Positions 8,249 through 14,945 of a stretch of DNA of 37,207 nucleotides are shown one piece after another. This DNA is from Pseudoduganella danionis (GTDB lineage Bacteria; Pseudomonadota; Gammaproteobacteria; Burkholderiales; Burkholderiaceae_D). The first letter of the stretch is position 1. Each line of letters begins with the position of its first letter. Location of the stretch: NCBI RefSeq assembly GCF_009720775.1, contig NZ_WNKW01000012.1:1-37207 (forward strand). Reading direction: 5' to 3'. The notes under the pieces were generated by a model. That model had not been told where the DNA came from. It did no database searches and was given only the letters and a program-made list of their open reading frames with translations. The position numbers and the translations under genes were made by a program.

Positions 8249-8926
8249 ATGCAGCGTCTGATGCTGGTGGAAGACGATGCGCGGCTCGCCGCGCTGATCA
8301 AGGAATATCTGGAGGAATACGACTATCAGGTCGATGTGGTCACGCGCGGTGATCAGGCACTCGCACGTTTTCGCCAGCACCAGCCCGACCTCGTCATCCT
8401 CGATCTGACTTTGCCCGGCGTCGACGGGCTGGTGATCTGCCGCGAACTACGCCAGCTCACTGCCATCCCCATCCTGATCCTGACCGCGCGCGAAGACAGT
8501 TTCGACGAAGTCTCGGGACTGGAACAGGGCGCCGACGACTACGTCAACAAGCCGGTGCAGCCGCGCGTGCTGCTGGCCCGCCTGCGCGCCCTGCAGCGAC
8601 GCGGCCAGGCGGCAAGCGGCACCGATCTGGTGTTCGGCCAGTTACGCATCTCGAGCGAAAACCGCACGGTGTTCTGGCGCGGTGAGGAAATCGCCATGAA
8701 TAGCGCCGAGTTCAAACTGTTCGCCATCCTCGCCAAGGCAGCGGGCAAGGTGATGTCGCGTAACGACATTCTGGTGCGCATGCGCGGCATCGAGTTCGAC
8801 GGACTTGATCGCAGCATCGATAACTGCGTCTCGCGCCTGCGCCGCAAATTCGATGACGGCACGGCGGAGCGCATCAAGACCGTCTGGGGCGAAGGCTATC
8901 TGTTCAGCCCATCCGCATGGGAATGA
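8249..8926 (+). CDS. OmpR/PhoB-family response regulator (RstA-like)
   Basis: This 225-residue regulator has an N-terminal receiver domain with acidic pair (VEDD, residues 7-10), phosphoacceptor Asp52 in LVILDLTLPG, conserved Thr79 in ILTARED and Lys101 in VNKPV. The C-terminal half is a winged-helix DNA-binding domain (EFKLFAILAKAAGKVMSR, ending VWGEGYLF). GGAGG at 8240-8244 fits ATG 8249 better than the GTG at 8246. The gene overlaps the kinase gene at 8917, so they form one two-component system. RstA is the closest type I recognise; the regulated genes are probably those of the divergent envelope unit. Confidence 0.93.
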   Translation: MQRLMLVEDDARLAALIKEYLEEYDYQVDVVTRGDQALARFRQHQPDLVILDLTLPGVDGLVICRELRQLTAIPILILTAREDSFDEVSGLEQGADDYVNKPVQPRVLLARLRALQRRGQAASGTDLVFGQLRISSENRTVFWRGEEIAMNSAEFKLFAILAKAAGKVMSRNDILVRMRGIEFDGLDRSIDNCVSRLRRKFDDGTAERIKTVWGEGYLFSPSAWE

Positions 8927-10218
8927 ATCGCCTGTTCTGGCGCTTTGCGGCGCTGGTGCTGCTGGCCATTACGCTGGCCACGGGCGCCATCTATATCACC
9001 TTCAGCCTGCTGTTTGGCGACCCGCTGGAAGAAATGGCGCGACGTCAGGCAGCCGGCCAGATTTTTCTGCTCGAGCAGTACATCGATCAGGCCGGCGCGG
9101 ACGAATGGCTGCCACGTCTGAACAAGGTGCGCGAAGTCTCGGCCGCTTCGTTCGAACTGGAGCCGCTCGCTGCGCTGCTGCCGCGCCTATCCGCCCGGCA
9201 GCGCCAGCAGCTACTGGACGGCGCCATCATCATCGACGTGGGCGGCAAAGGTTTCTACCGGCGCGTGGACCGCGAAGGCAACCGCTACATCGGCAGCGAG
9301 GCGGAACTGATACACGCCAGCCATCTGCCCATCAATATCGCGCAGGCGCTGGGCATGGAAGCTATACGCTTTGCGCTGATCGCCATATTCCTGCTGCTGC
9401 CGATAGGCTGGTGGACGCAGCGCCACTGGCGCGGCCTGCTGTCACTATCGCGTATGACGGACGCTTTCGGACAGGGTGATCTGGGCGCACGTGCCGGCCC
9501 GCGCCAGCCGTCCAGCATTGCGCCGCTGGCGGCACGTTTTAACCAGATGGCCGACCGCATCAGCCAGTTGCTGGAAGCGCGCCGCGACCTGCTCCGGTCG
9601 GTGTCGCATGAACTGCGTACGCCCATCGCACGGCTGGAATTCAGTCTGGAACTGCTGCGCGAGCAGCATGGTGCTGACCATCCTGCCATCCCGCGCCGCC
9701 TGAATGCCATGGGCAGCGATGTGGAAGAACTGAAAACGCTGGTCAACGAACTGCTTACCTTGAACCAGCTCGATCACCCGTCTGCACTGCCGGCGCAGAC
9801 GCTTGCTTTAGCGCCGCTATTGGAAGCCTGCGTCGCGCCGCCCGGCAAGGCTAGCTACAGCCTGCATCTGGCGCCGCAACTGGGGCAGATCCAGGGCCAT
9901 GCACGGCTGCTGACGAGGGCTGTCAACAATCTGCTGGGGAATGCCGCCAAATACGCTCACAGCCAGTTTTCGCTGAGCGCTGCGCGTGTAGGGGAACAGA
10001 TTGTTATCCACGTCGATGACGATGGTCCCGGTATTCCTGCCAACGTGCGCGAACGCGTCTTCGAACCCTTCTACCGGCTGGACCGTGAGCAGGATCACGC
10101 CAGCAGCGGTTTCGGTCTGGGGCTGGCCATCTGCGCCCAAGCCTTGCAGCTACACGGCGCCAGCATCACCATCAGCGATTCGCCACTGGGTGGCGCCCGC
10201 TTCACCATCCTTTTATAG
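8917..10218 (+). CDS. Sensor histidine kinase (RstB-like)
   Basis: The 433-residue membrane kinase pairs with the regulator upstream. A first membrane segment (about 7-29) and a second (about 150-167, IRFALIAIFLLLPIGWW) enclose a periplasmic sensor of about 120 residues. A HAMP linker (about 168-220) follows, then the phosphoacceptor His231 in LLRSVSHELRTPIARLEF, and an ATPase domain with N box NNLLGNAAKY, G1 DDDGPGIP and G2 GFGLGLAI. The start may be ATG 8917 or ATG 8923; the latter gives an ATGA overlap with the regulator stop and leaves MNRLFWRF as N-terminus. The signal sensed is unknown. Confidence 0.92.
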   Translation: MGMNRLFWRFAALVLLAITLATGAIYITFSLLFGDPLEEMARRQAAGQIFLLEQYIDQAGADEWLPRLNKVREVSAASFELEPLAALLPRLSARQRQQLLDGAIIIDVGGKGFYRRVDREGNRYIGSEAELIHASHLPINIAQALGMEAIRFALIAIFLLLPIGWWTQRHWRGLLSLSRMTDAFGQGDLGARAGPRQPSSIAPLAARFNQMADRISQLLEARRDLLRSVSHELRTPIARLEFSLELLREQHGADHPAIPRRLNAMGSDVEELKTLVNELLTLNQLDHPSALPAQTLALAPLLEACVAPPGKASYSLHLAPQLGQIQGHARLLTRAVNNLLGNAAKYAHSQFSLSAARVGEQIVIHVDDDGPGIPANVRERVFEPFYRLDREQDHASSGFGLGLAICAQALQLHGASITISDSPLGGARFTILL

Positions 10219-10288
10219 ACAATGTTGTCTATATTCGACAACACTGCATGCCGGCCTTCGAATTAAAGTATACATTTTTGTCTAGACA
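10214..10288. promoter_or_regulatory. Two palindromes upstream of the BlaI-like gene (candidate operators)
   Basis: A perfect palindrome with 9-bp arms TATAGACAA and TTGTCTATA around TG spans 10214-10233 and overlaps the kinase stop codon. A second, TGTCTAGACA, is at 10279-10288. Both share TAGACA/TGTCTA half-sites, and their centres are 60 bp apart. A third imperfect dyad, TTGTC-N7-GACAA, overlaps the first (10225-10241). BlaI/MecI repressors bind dyads of this size in front of their own operon, so these are the likely autoregulatory operators. Confidence 0.62.
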
Positions 10289-10331
10289 GAATATTCTGAT
10301 AGCAATTGAGCAAGCTAGAATCGGAACTACC

Positions 10332-10703
10332 ATGAGCATACCCAAACCCACTGCAGCCGAACTGGATCTGCTGCAAGCCCTCTGGCCACTAGGCTCGGCC
10401 ACGGCCAAGCAGGTGCACGAAGCCATGCTGGCCGACAAACCGGAGTTGGCCTATGGCACCGTGCTGCGGCTTATGCAGATCATGCACACCAAGGGCATCC
10501 TGATCCGCGACGAGAGCCAGCGCTCGCACATCTATGCACCAGCACAGGCACAGGATGCATTGCAGACCAATCTGCTCAAGGACCTGATGCAGAAAGCCTT
10601 TGCCGGCTCGGCCAAAGCGCTGGTGCTGGCTGCGCTACGTTCCGGCATCTCGAAGAAGGAAAGAGCCGAGATCGAGAAAATCCTCAAGGAGGAATCCAAA
10701 TGA
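10332..10703 (+). CDS. BlaI/MecI/CopY-family transcriptional repressor
   Basis: The ATG at 10332 gives a 123-residue protein of normal BlaI size; an upstream in-frame extension is unlikely because it runs through the operator region. The winged helix is at about residues 5-75 (AAELDLLQALWPLGSATAKQ, then YGTVLRLMQIMHTKGIL). The C-terminal dimerisation helices end in KKERAEIEKILKEESK. In the family, the repressor is inactivated by proteolysis when the partner membrane protease senses a signal. The partner gene follows with an ATGA overlap at 10700. No beta-lactamase gene lies nearby, so the target is not evident. Confidence 0.9.
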   Translation: MSIPKPTAAELDLLQALWPLGSATAKQVHEAMLADKPELAYGTVLRLMQIMHTKGILIRDESQRSHIYAPAQAQDALQTNLLKDLMQKAFAGSAKALVLAALRSGISKKERAEIEKILKEESK

Positions 10704-11962
10704 GTGCACTAACTTTCGCTCTGGGCATGACCTTGCTGCAGTTTCTCTGGCAAGGCCTGCTCATAGGGGTAAGCTGCGCACTGGGGCTTAGTCTTTTGCG
10801 TAACGCCCCTGCGGCCTACCGCTACCTGCTCGCCTGTGGCGCTCTGCTGGCTTGTCTGCTCTGGCCTGCGCTAGAGCTTTATGGCCGCATGCAGGGTCAG
10901 GCTGCCGTTAGTATCGCCAGCAGCATGCTCGATCTGGCAGGGCATGGGGTGGGCGCCAGCGGCGTGCAATGGAATCCGGCAGGCTGGCTCAGACAATTGG
11001 TTGGATTGTGGGCGCTGTGTGCGGCCATGCTGGCGCTACGTATGATGCTGGGGCTGTGGTGGATAGACCGCAGCAGCCGCGCCAGGCTGCCGCAGCACCG
11101 TCAGGCACAATTACAGTGGCAGCAGCGCGTAGACCAGTTGTGCGGCCAGTTCGGCATCCGCCGTAAAGTGCAGCTCAAGCTGGCCGAAGATGTGGCCAGT
11201 CCTGTCACTGCGGGCTACTGGAAGCCGGTGGTGCTACTGCCCGCCGCACTACTGAGCGGCATGCCACCGGATCTCGTCGAAGCGCTACTGGCGCACGAGT
11301 TGGCGCACATCCGCCATCACGACTATCTGATTAATCTGCTGCAGAACCTGATCGAAACGCTGCTGTTCTACCACCCTGCTGTCTGGTGGATTTCGCACCG
11401 CATCCGCATCGAACGGGAACTGATGGCGGACGATTTCGCAGCAAGCAAGTTAGGCGAACCGCGGCGTCTGGCCCTTGCTTTATCCGAACTGGAGAAACTC
11501 CAGTTCTCCACTCACCGAATGGTCCTTGCGGCCAATGGAGGAAACCTGATGGATCGAATTCAACGCCTATGCCGTCCCGCCCCGCGTGCCTTGAACTGGA
11601 AGGCCGCCATCCCCATGCTGGGGGTAGCGCTGGCCTGCCTGACGATATATGTGGAAGCTACTGCAGCCGATCAGCAGGCGCAGCAAGTTACCGCCCCCAA
11701 GCTCGAAGCACGCAGCTGCAAAAAGCCTGTCTGGCCCGAGGGTGCCCGTGCGCGCAAGGAGACCGGTACGGTTACGATCAAGTTCGATGTCGATGCCAGC
11801 GGCAAGGTGGTGGGCTCCAGCATCGCCCAGTCCAGCGGGTCCAGCGAACTCGATGAAGCCGCGCGCAGTGCTATGTCACTCTGCCAGTTCCAGCCGGGTA
11901 CCGAGGCCGGCAAGCCAGTGGCCGCAGTGGGTACGATCAAGTACGTTTGGTCGCTAAACTAG
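10700..11962 (+). CDS. M56-family (BlaR1-like) membrane metallopeptidase with TonB-like C-terminus
   Basis: The 420-residue protein has hydrophobic segments at about 8-32, 40-60 and 98-122, then a cytoplasmic zinc protease domain with His199-Glu200 and His203 (LLAHELAHIRHHD), and the later ERELMADDFA motif. Another hydrophobic segment lies near residue 310. In place of the penicillin-binding sensor of BlaR1, the last 80 or so residues form a TonB C-terminal-like domain (GTVTIKFDVDASGKVV, then AVGTIKYVWSLN). It is translationally coupled to the BlaI-like repressor. By family logic it should destroy or inactivate that repressor on a signal; the TonB-like end suggests sensing in the periplasm. 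Confidence 0.88.
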   Translation: MSALTFALGMTLLQFLWQGLLIGVSCALGLSLLRNAPAAYRYLLACGALLACLLWPALELYGRMQGQAAVSIASSMLDLAGHGVGASGVQWNPAGWLRQLVGLWALCAAMLALRMMLGLWWIDRSSRARLPQHRQAQLQWQQRVDQLCGQFGIRRKVQLKLAEDVASPVTAGYWKPVVLLPAALLSGMPPDLVEALLAHELAHIRHHDYLINLLQNLIETLLFYHPAVWWISHRIRIERELMADDFAASKLGEPRRLALALSELEKLQFSTHRMVLAANGGNLMDRIQRLCRPAPRALNWKAAIPMLGVALACLTIYVEATAADQQAQQVTAPKLEARSCKKPVWPEGARARKETGTVTIKFDVDASGKVVGSSIAQSSGSSELDEAARSAMSLCQFQPGTEAGKPVAAVGTIKYVWSLN

Positions 11963-12062
11963 CGCTATGCCACTGCATACGCAATCAGGGTGGGCGGACT
12001 ATGGGCGCTGCTATTTCAGCTAGAATCCTGTAGCACCGCCACCTTCTGCGAGCAGACATACG

Positions 12063-12431
12063 ATGAAAATCCACAGCACCACACCGATACTGCGCATTTT
12101 CGATGAAACGAAAGCGCGCGAATTCTATGTCGGCTTCCTCGGTTTCGCGGTGGACTGGGAGCACCGCTTCGAGCCCGGCCTGCCTATCTATCTGCAGGTG
12201 ACACGTGACGGCTGCACACTGCACCTATCCGAACATCATGGCGATTGCTCGCCCGGTGCCGCCATGCGCATACAGGTTGAAAATATCGAAGAACTGCACG
12301 CAGAGCTGAGCGCGAAACAGTACAAATACGCCCGCCCCGCCCTGCACGATACGCCATGGGGCACGCGCGATATGAGCGTGCATGATCCGTTCGGCAATCG
12401 CCTGACTTTCACCAGCGCCATCAGCAGCTGA
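12063..12431 (+). CDS. VOC (glyoxalase/bleomycin-resistance) superfamily protein
   Basis: The 122-residue protein fits the small VOC fold: an opening TTPILRIFDETKAREFYVGF, a second module with RIQVENIEELHAEL, and the closing DMSVHDPFGNRLTF typical of this superfamily. Possible metal ligands are His4, the Glu in HLSEHHGD, and a C-terminal residue. Members include glyoxalases, dioxygenases and antibiotic-sequestering proteins; the sequence does not say which applies. It stands alone on the plus strand, about 100 bp after the M56 gene and 57 bp before the iteron cassette. Confidence 0.85.
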   Translation: MKIHSTTPILRIFDETKAREFYVGFLGFAVDWEHRFEPGLPIYLQVTRDGCTLHLSEHHGDCSPGAAMRIQVENIEELHAELSAKQYKYARPALHDTPWGTRDMSVHDPFGNRLTFTSAISS

Positions 12432-12487
12432 AGGTCCCTCAACAGCCCCACCCTAGCCGAGTATCGGGGTTGCCAAACAAAACTAAA

Positions 12488-12537
12488 GTCTAAAACGGTC
12501 TAGAACGGTCTATTTCGGTCTAATCCGGTCTAGAACT
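12488..12537 (+). repeat. Left iteron array, five 10-bp units
   Basis: GTCTA starts at 12488, 12498, 12508, 12518 and 12528, an exact 10-bp period. Unit tails are AAACG, GAACG, TTTCG, ATCCG and GAACT, so the core and the final CG are kept while the middle varies. Two units contain the palindrome TCTAGA. The array lies 109-158 bp upstream of the RHH/RAMA-like gene, where an operator would be expected. Confidence 0.93.
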
Positions 12538-12548
12538 GAGACGGCGCA

Positions 12549-12624
12549 GTCTAAAACGGTCTAAAAGTTTCCTTCAAAAGTCTAAAACGAACTATTTTCT
12601 GATGCACCTGTCCAACTTTTAGAC
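12549..12624. repeat. Inner left iteron units in helical register
   Basis: GTCTAAAA units lie at 12549, 12559 and 12580, with a degenerate AACTA at 12590. The steps from the last array unit are 21, 10 and 21 bp, i.e. one or two helical turns, so all would face the same side of the DNA. One inverted core, TAGAC, lies at 12620-12624, 22 bp before the start codon at 12646, between this group and the gene. Confidence 0.8.
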
Positions 12625-12645
12625 TTTTGAACTGAGGGCAGGATC

Positions 12646-13125
12646 ATGACTTACGCAGCGCTTCAGGCTATCCATCTGCCCTACGAGGTCTACCTCGATC
12701 TCGAATTGCATCTGCTGGATACGCGTCCTGACATCAAGCCGGGCGCATTTATTCAGGAATTGGTACAGCACTGGCTGGCATTGGATAAAGAACGTCATGC
12801 CGTCCGTACGCAAGGCCAAGCGCTGCGCGGATTTCAGTGGAAGAGTGTCTTTCTTCCAGATGGCACGCGCCTGCGTACCAGCTATCAGCACAATGTGGAA
12901 TTTGCCACGGTGGTCAGCGAACAAATCGTCGCCGACGATGGGCAAGTGCTGACACCGTCGCAATTCGCCAATCGGCAGGCCAGCGCTCGCAATGCATGGC
13001 GCTTTGTGTGGCTACGCCTGCCAGCAGAGGACTATTGGGTACGAGCTGATCAATTCCGCTCACGCGTCGAAACGGGACAGCAACAGCATTCGATGAACCA
13101 GCATACGCTAGCCGAAAAAGTCTAA
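12646..13125 (+). CDS. Ribbon-helix-helix plus RAMA-like domain protein, function unknown
   Basis: This 159-residue protein is the only gene in the iteron cassette. Residues about 7-48 (AIHLPYEVYLDLE, then PGAFIQELVQHWLALDKE) fit the ribbon-helix-helix pattern: a short strand with LP, helix, turn, helix. Residues about 62-138 fit a RAMA-like domain, seen next to or fused with DNA methylases and restriction enzymes: LPDGTRLR, then EFATVV, DDGQVLTPSQFAN, and RNAWRFVWLRLP. The tail is Gln/His rich. Ribosome site GAGG at 12634-12637 supports ATG 12646. The last sense codon and stop (GTC TAA) belong to an iteron. By eye its GC is somewhat lower than that of its neighbours. Both domain calls rest on motif reading only. 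Confidence 0.68.
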   Translation: MTYAALQAIHLPYEVYLDLELHLLDTRPDIKPGAFIQELVQHWLALDKERHAVRTQGQALRGFQWKSVFLPDGTRLRTSYQHNVEFATVVSEQIVADDGQVLTPSQFANRQASARNAWRFVWLRLPAEDYWVRADQFRSRVETGQQQHSMNQHTLAEKV

Positions 13126-13158
13126 AACATGCCGACGGGAAGTCTAAAACAGTCTAAA
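13120..13158 (+). repeat. Inner right iteron units, the first containing the stop codon
   Basis: GTCTAAAA units begin at 13120, 13142 and 13152. The first, GTCTAAAAC, encodes the final Val and the TAA stop of the preceding gene. Steps are 22 and 10 bp. The last two form GTCTAAAACAGTCTA (13142-13156), which is perfectly complementary to 13181-13195 in the right array, giving a 15-bp inverted repeat with a 24-nt spacer. Confidence 0.85.
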
Positions 13159-13180
13159 AAATCACGAGAACCTGTATTTC

Positions 13181-13225
13181 TAGACTGTTTTAGACCGTTC
13201 TAGACCGTTCTAGACCGTTTTAGAC
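13181..13225 (-). repeat. Right iteron array, five 10-bp units in inverse orientation
   Basis: TAGAC starts at 13181, 13191, 13201, 13211 and 13221, again an exact 10-bp period. Read on the minus strand the units are GTCTA followed by AAACG, GAACG, GAACG and AAACA. The outer 25 bp match the outer 25 bp of the left array exactly. Five units on each side in mirror orientation give the cassette a transposon-like symmetry. Confidence 0.93.
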
Positions 13226-13257
13226 AAAATTAAAAAAAGAGAATACCCACCCTCCGC

Positions 13258-13288
13258 CTACCGGCCCGCCCAGGCGGGCAAGCCGGTA
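13258..13288 (+). terminator. Strong hairpin downstream of the cassette
   Basis: Nested arms TACCGG/CCGGTA (13259-13264 and 13283-13288) and CCCGCC/GGCGGG (13265-13270 and 13273-13278) form a GC-rich hairpin followed by TTTGTT on the plus strand. It could end transcription of the cassette gene, or of the convergent hydrolase gene. The U-run is weak and the inner loop is tight, so the call is tentative. Confidence 0.45.
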
Positions 13289-13305
13289 TTTGTTCAGGCG
13301 AAAAC

Positions 13306-14163
13306 TTAAGCGGGCAGCGCCATCCACTGCAGGATGTCAGCGAAGATCTGCTCGCGATTGAGCTCGTTGAAATTCTCGTGGTAGTTCTGCGCGTGGCGCT
13401 GATAAGTCAGCAGCGCTGGCGGCACCAGCTTCAGCATGGCTTCGCCGGCATCGGCATCGGCCAGTTGATCGGCGCCGGCCACCACGGCAAACAAACGGTG
13501 CGACCACGCCGGCATACGTGCCGCCAGCCCTTGCTGGGCATGGGTCAGTGCATTGCCAAAGCGCACCGTGATTTCCGTCGCACGGATGCCGTCGCGTTCA
13601 TCGGCATGGTGGCGTGCCGTGATAGTGCTATCGTGCGTCAGCATATCGGTCAGCGACGCGAGCGGCACCTTCATGCGCGGCACCAGCGCGCCCAGCACAC
13701 CGGATAGCGCCAGCAGCACCGGCGACACCTTGATGGCGTTGACGTAATACGGCGAAGACAGGATAAAGCCCTTGATCGCAGCATCGCCGGCAAAGTGGCC
13801 CAGTCCCAGATGGGTAGCAATCAGCGCGCCCATGGAATGACCCATCACGTAGATAGGCACATCGGGATAGCTGCGCTTCACCCATTGCAGGAACTGCACG
13901 CTATCGTCGAGGAAGACATGGAAGCCGGGGATATCCACGCGGCGCGCATCCTGATGGCCGCACAGATCATAAGCGACGGTCGCGATGCCATGCTGGCGGA
14001 AGTACAGCGCCGGCGTGACATAGTCGCCGCCGTGCGCCATGCCACCGTGGATGGCGAGGATGACTGCGCGCGGAGCCGAACCTTCTGGCTCCCAGATATG
14101 GATACGGCGCTCGCCCTGCGCGCAACGGAAACTGGTTAGCCGATCTTCGGAATAACGCATCAT
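13306..14163 (-). CDS. Alpha/beta hydrolase (monoacylglycerol lipase / S33-like)
   Basis: The ATG at 14163 (or 14160) gives 285 residues starting MMRYSEDRLT; longer starts run back into pyrE. The oxyanion segment is HGG (39-41), the nucleophile Ser110 in GHSMG, the probable acid in AGADQLAD, and the catalytic His in the C-terminal NYHENFNE. The pattern IHGGMAHGGDY, then YDLCGHQD, is that of lysophospholipase/monoacylglycerol lipase-type enzymes. The physiological substrate is not known. It lies 10 bp after pyrE on the same strand, so the two are probably cotranscribed. Confidence 0.87.
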   Translation of the reverse strand: MMRYSEDRLTSFRCAQGERRIHIWEPEGSAPRAVILAIHGGMAHGGDYVTPALYFRQHGIATVAYDLCGHQDARRVDIPGFHVFLDDSVQFLQWVKRSYPDVPIYVMGHSMGALIATHLGLGHFAGDAAIKGFILSSPYYVNAIKVSPVLLALSGVLGALVPRMKVPLASLTDMLTHDSTITARHHADERDGIRATEITVRFGNALTHAQQGLAARMPAWSHRLFAVVAGADQLADADAGEAMLKLVPPALLTYQRHAQNYHENFNELNREQIFADILQWMALPA

Positions 14164-14173
14164 GTGGCGCGGC

Positions 14174-14839
14174 TCAGGCGATGCCGTAGCGGGTACGGTA
14201 GGCCGCAACAGCATCCTTGTACTGCAGCAGTTGCGGATCAGCGCCAGCGCCATTCAGGTAGCTGAACAGATCATCCAGATTACCGATCGAGATCACCGGA
14301 ATGTTGTAGGTATTGGCCACTTCCTGCACGGCCGAATTTGGCGACAGTTCGCCATCCTTGCCAGAGCGCTCCATGCGGTCCAGCGCGATCAGCACGGCGC
14401 ATGGTTCAGCGCCGGCAGCGCGGATCATGTCGACCGACTCGCGTACCGAAGTACCGGCCGAAATCACGTCGTCGATGATCACGACTTTGCCCTGCAGCTT
14501 GGCGCCCACGATGGTGCCGCCTTCCCCATGGTCCTTGGCTTCCTTGCGGTTGAACGCGAAGGAAGTGTTGCGGCCTTTGCCAGCCAGCGCCACTGCGGTA
14601 GCGGAAGCCAGCGTAATGCCTTTGTAGGCCGGGCCAAACAGCATATCGAATTCCACACCCGAATCGAGCAGGGTCTGGGCATAGAACTGGGCCAGCTGGG
14701 CCAGCGTGGCGCCGTCATGGAACAGGCCCGCATTGAAGAAGTAAGGCGACTGGCGGCCGGCCTTGGTGGTGAATTCGCCGAAGCGCAGAACGCCGGTTTT
14801 GACGGAGAACGCGATAAAGTCCTGACGTAAGTTATTCAT
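14174..14839 (-). CDS. pyrE: Orotate phosphoribosyltransferase
   Basis: PyrE makes orotidine 5'-phosphate from orotate and PRPP, the fifth step of pyrimidine synthesis, in the cytoplasm. The 221 residues contain the PRPP-binding signature VVIIDDVISAGTS (119-131), the flexible loop region FNRKEAKDHGEGG (96-108) with the catalytic Lys/Asp/His cluster, and the N-terminal KAGRQSPYFFNAG that holds the substrate. The length is normal for proteobacteria. It is divergent from the exonuclease III gene across 106 bp and followed closely by the alpha/beta hydrolase. Confidence 0.97.
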   Translation of the reverse strand: MNNLRQDFIAFSVKTGVLRFGEFTTKAGRQSPYFFNAGLFHDGATLAQLAQFYAQTLLDSGVEFDMLFGPAYKGITLASATAVALAGKGRNTSFAFNRKEAKDHGEGGTIVGAKLQGKVVIIDDVISAGTSVRESVDMIRAAGAEPCAVLIALDRMERSGKDGELSPNSAVQEVANTYNIPVISIGNLDDLFSYLNGAGADPQLLQYKDAVAAYRTRYGIA

Positions 14840-14945
14840 GCTGCCTCATTTCTGCCTAATTGTGATGATGCCCGTATTTTAACGCTACACTATCGCATTC
14901 CGAAGAAATCACGCACTTTTTGCGTCTCACTGCACTGAACTGACT

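Larger units (their letters stand above)
12488..13225. other. Iteron-bracketed cassette with one RHH/RAMA-like gene
   Basis: The outer limits are two mirror-image arrays of five 10-bp units with core GTCTA: left at 12488-12532 in plus sense, right at 13181-13225 in minus sense. The outermost 25 bp of the two ends are identical when read inward. Between them lie one gene (12646-13125) and further single units. In all, 17 exact GTCTA/TAGAC cores lie outside the coding region and one inside (12688). No transposase and no convincing target duplication is seen: the flanks read ACTAAA on the left and AAAATT on the right. It could be a small non-autonomous element or a fixed regulatory cassette. Confidence 0.7.

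Noticed and set aside
12488..13225. CRISPR array or origin of replication as explanation of the repeats
   Set aside because: The repeats are 10-bp contiguous units without spacers, and no cas genes are present. No replication protein, DnaA-box cluster or AT-rich unwinding region was recognised, so an origin is not supported.
12488..13225. Classical insertion sequence
   Set aside because: The ends are inverted repeats, but the gene does not look like a transposase and the flanks show no clear target duplication.
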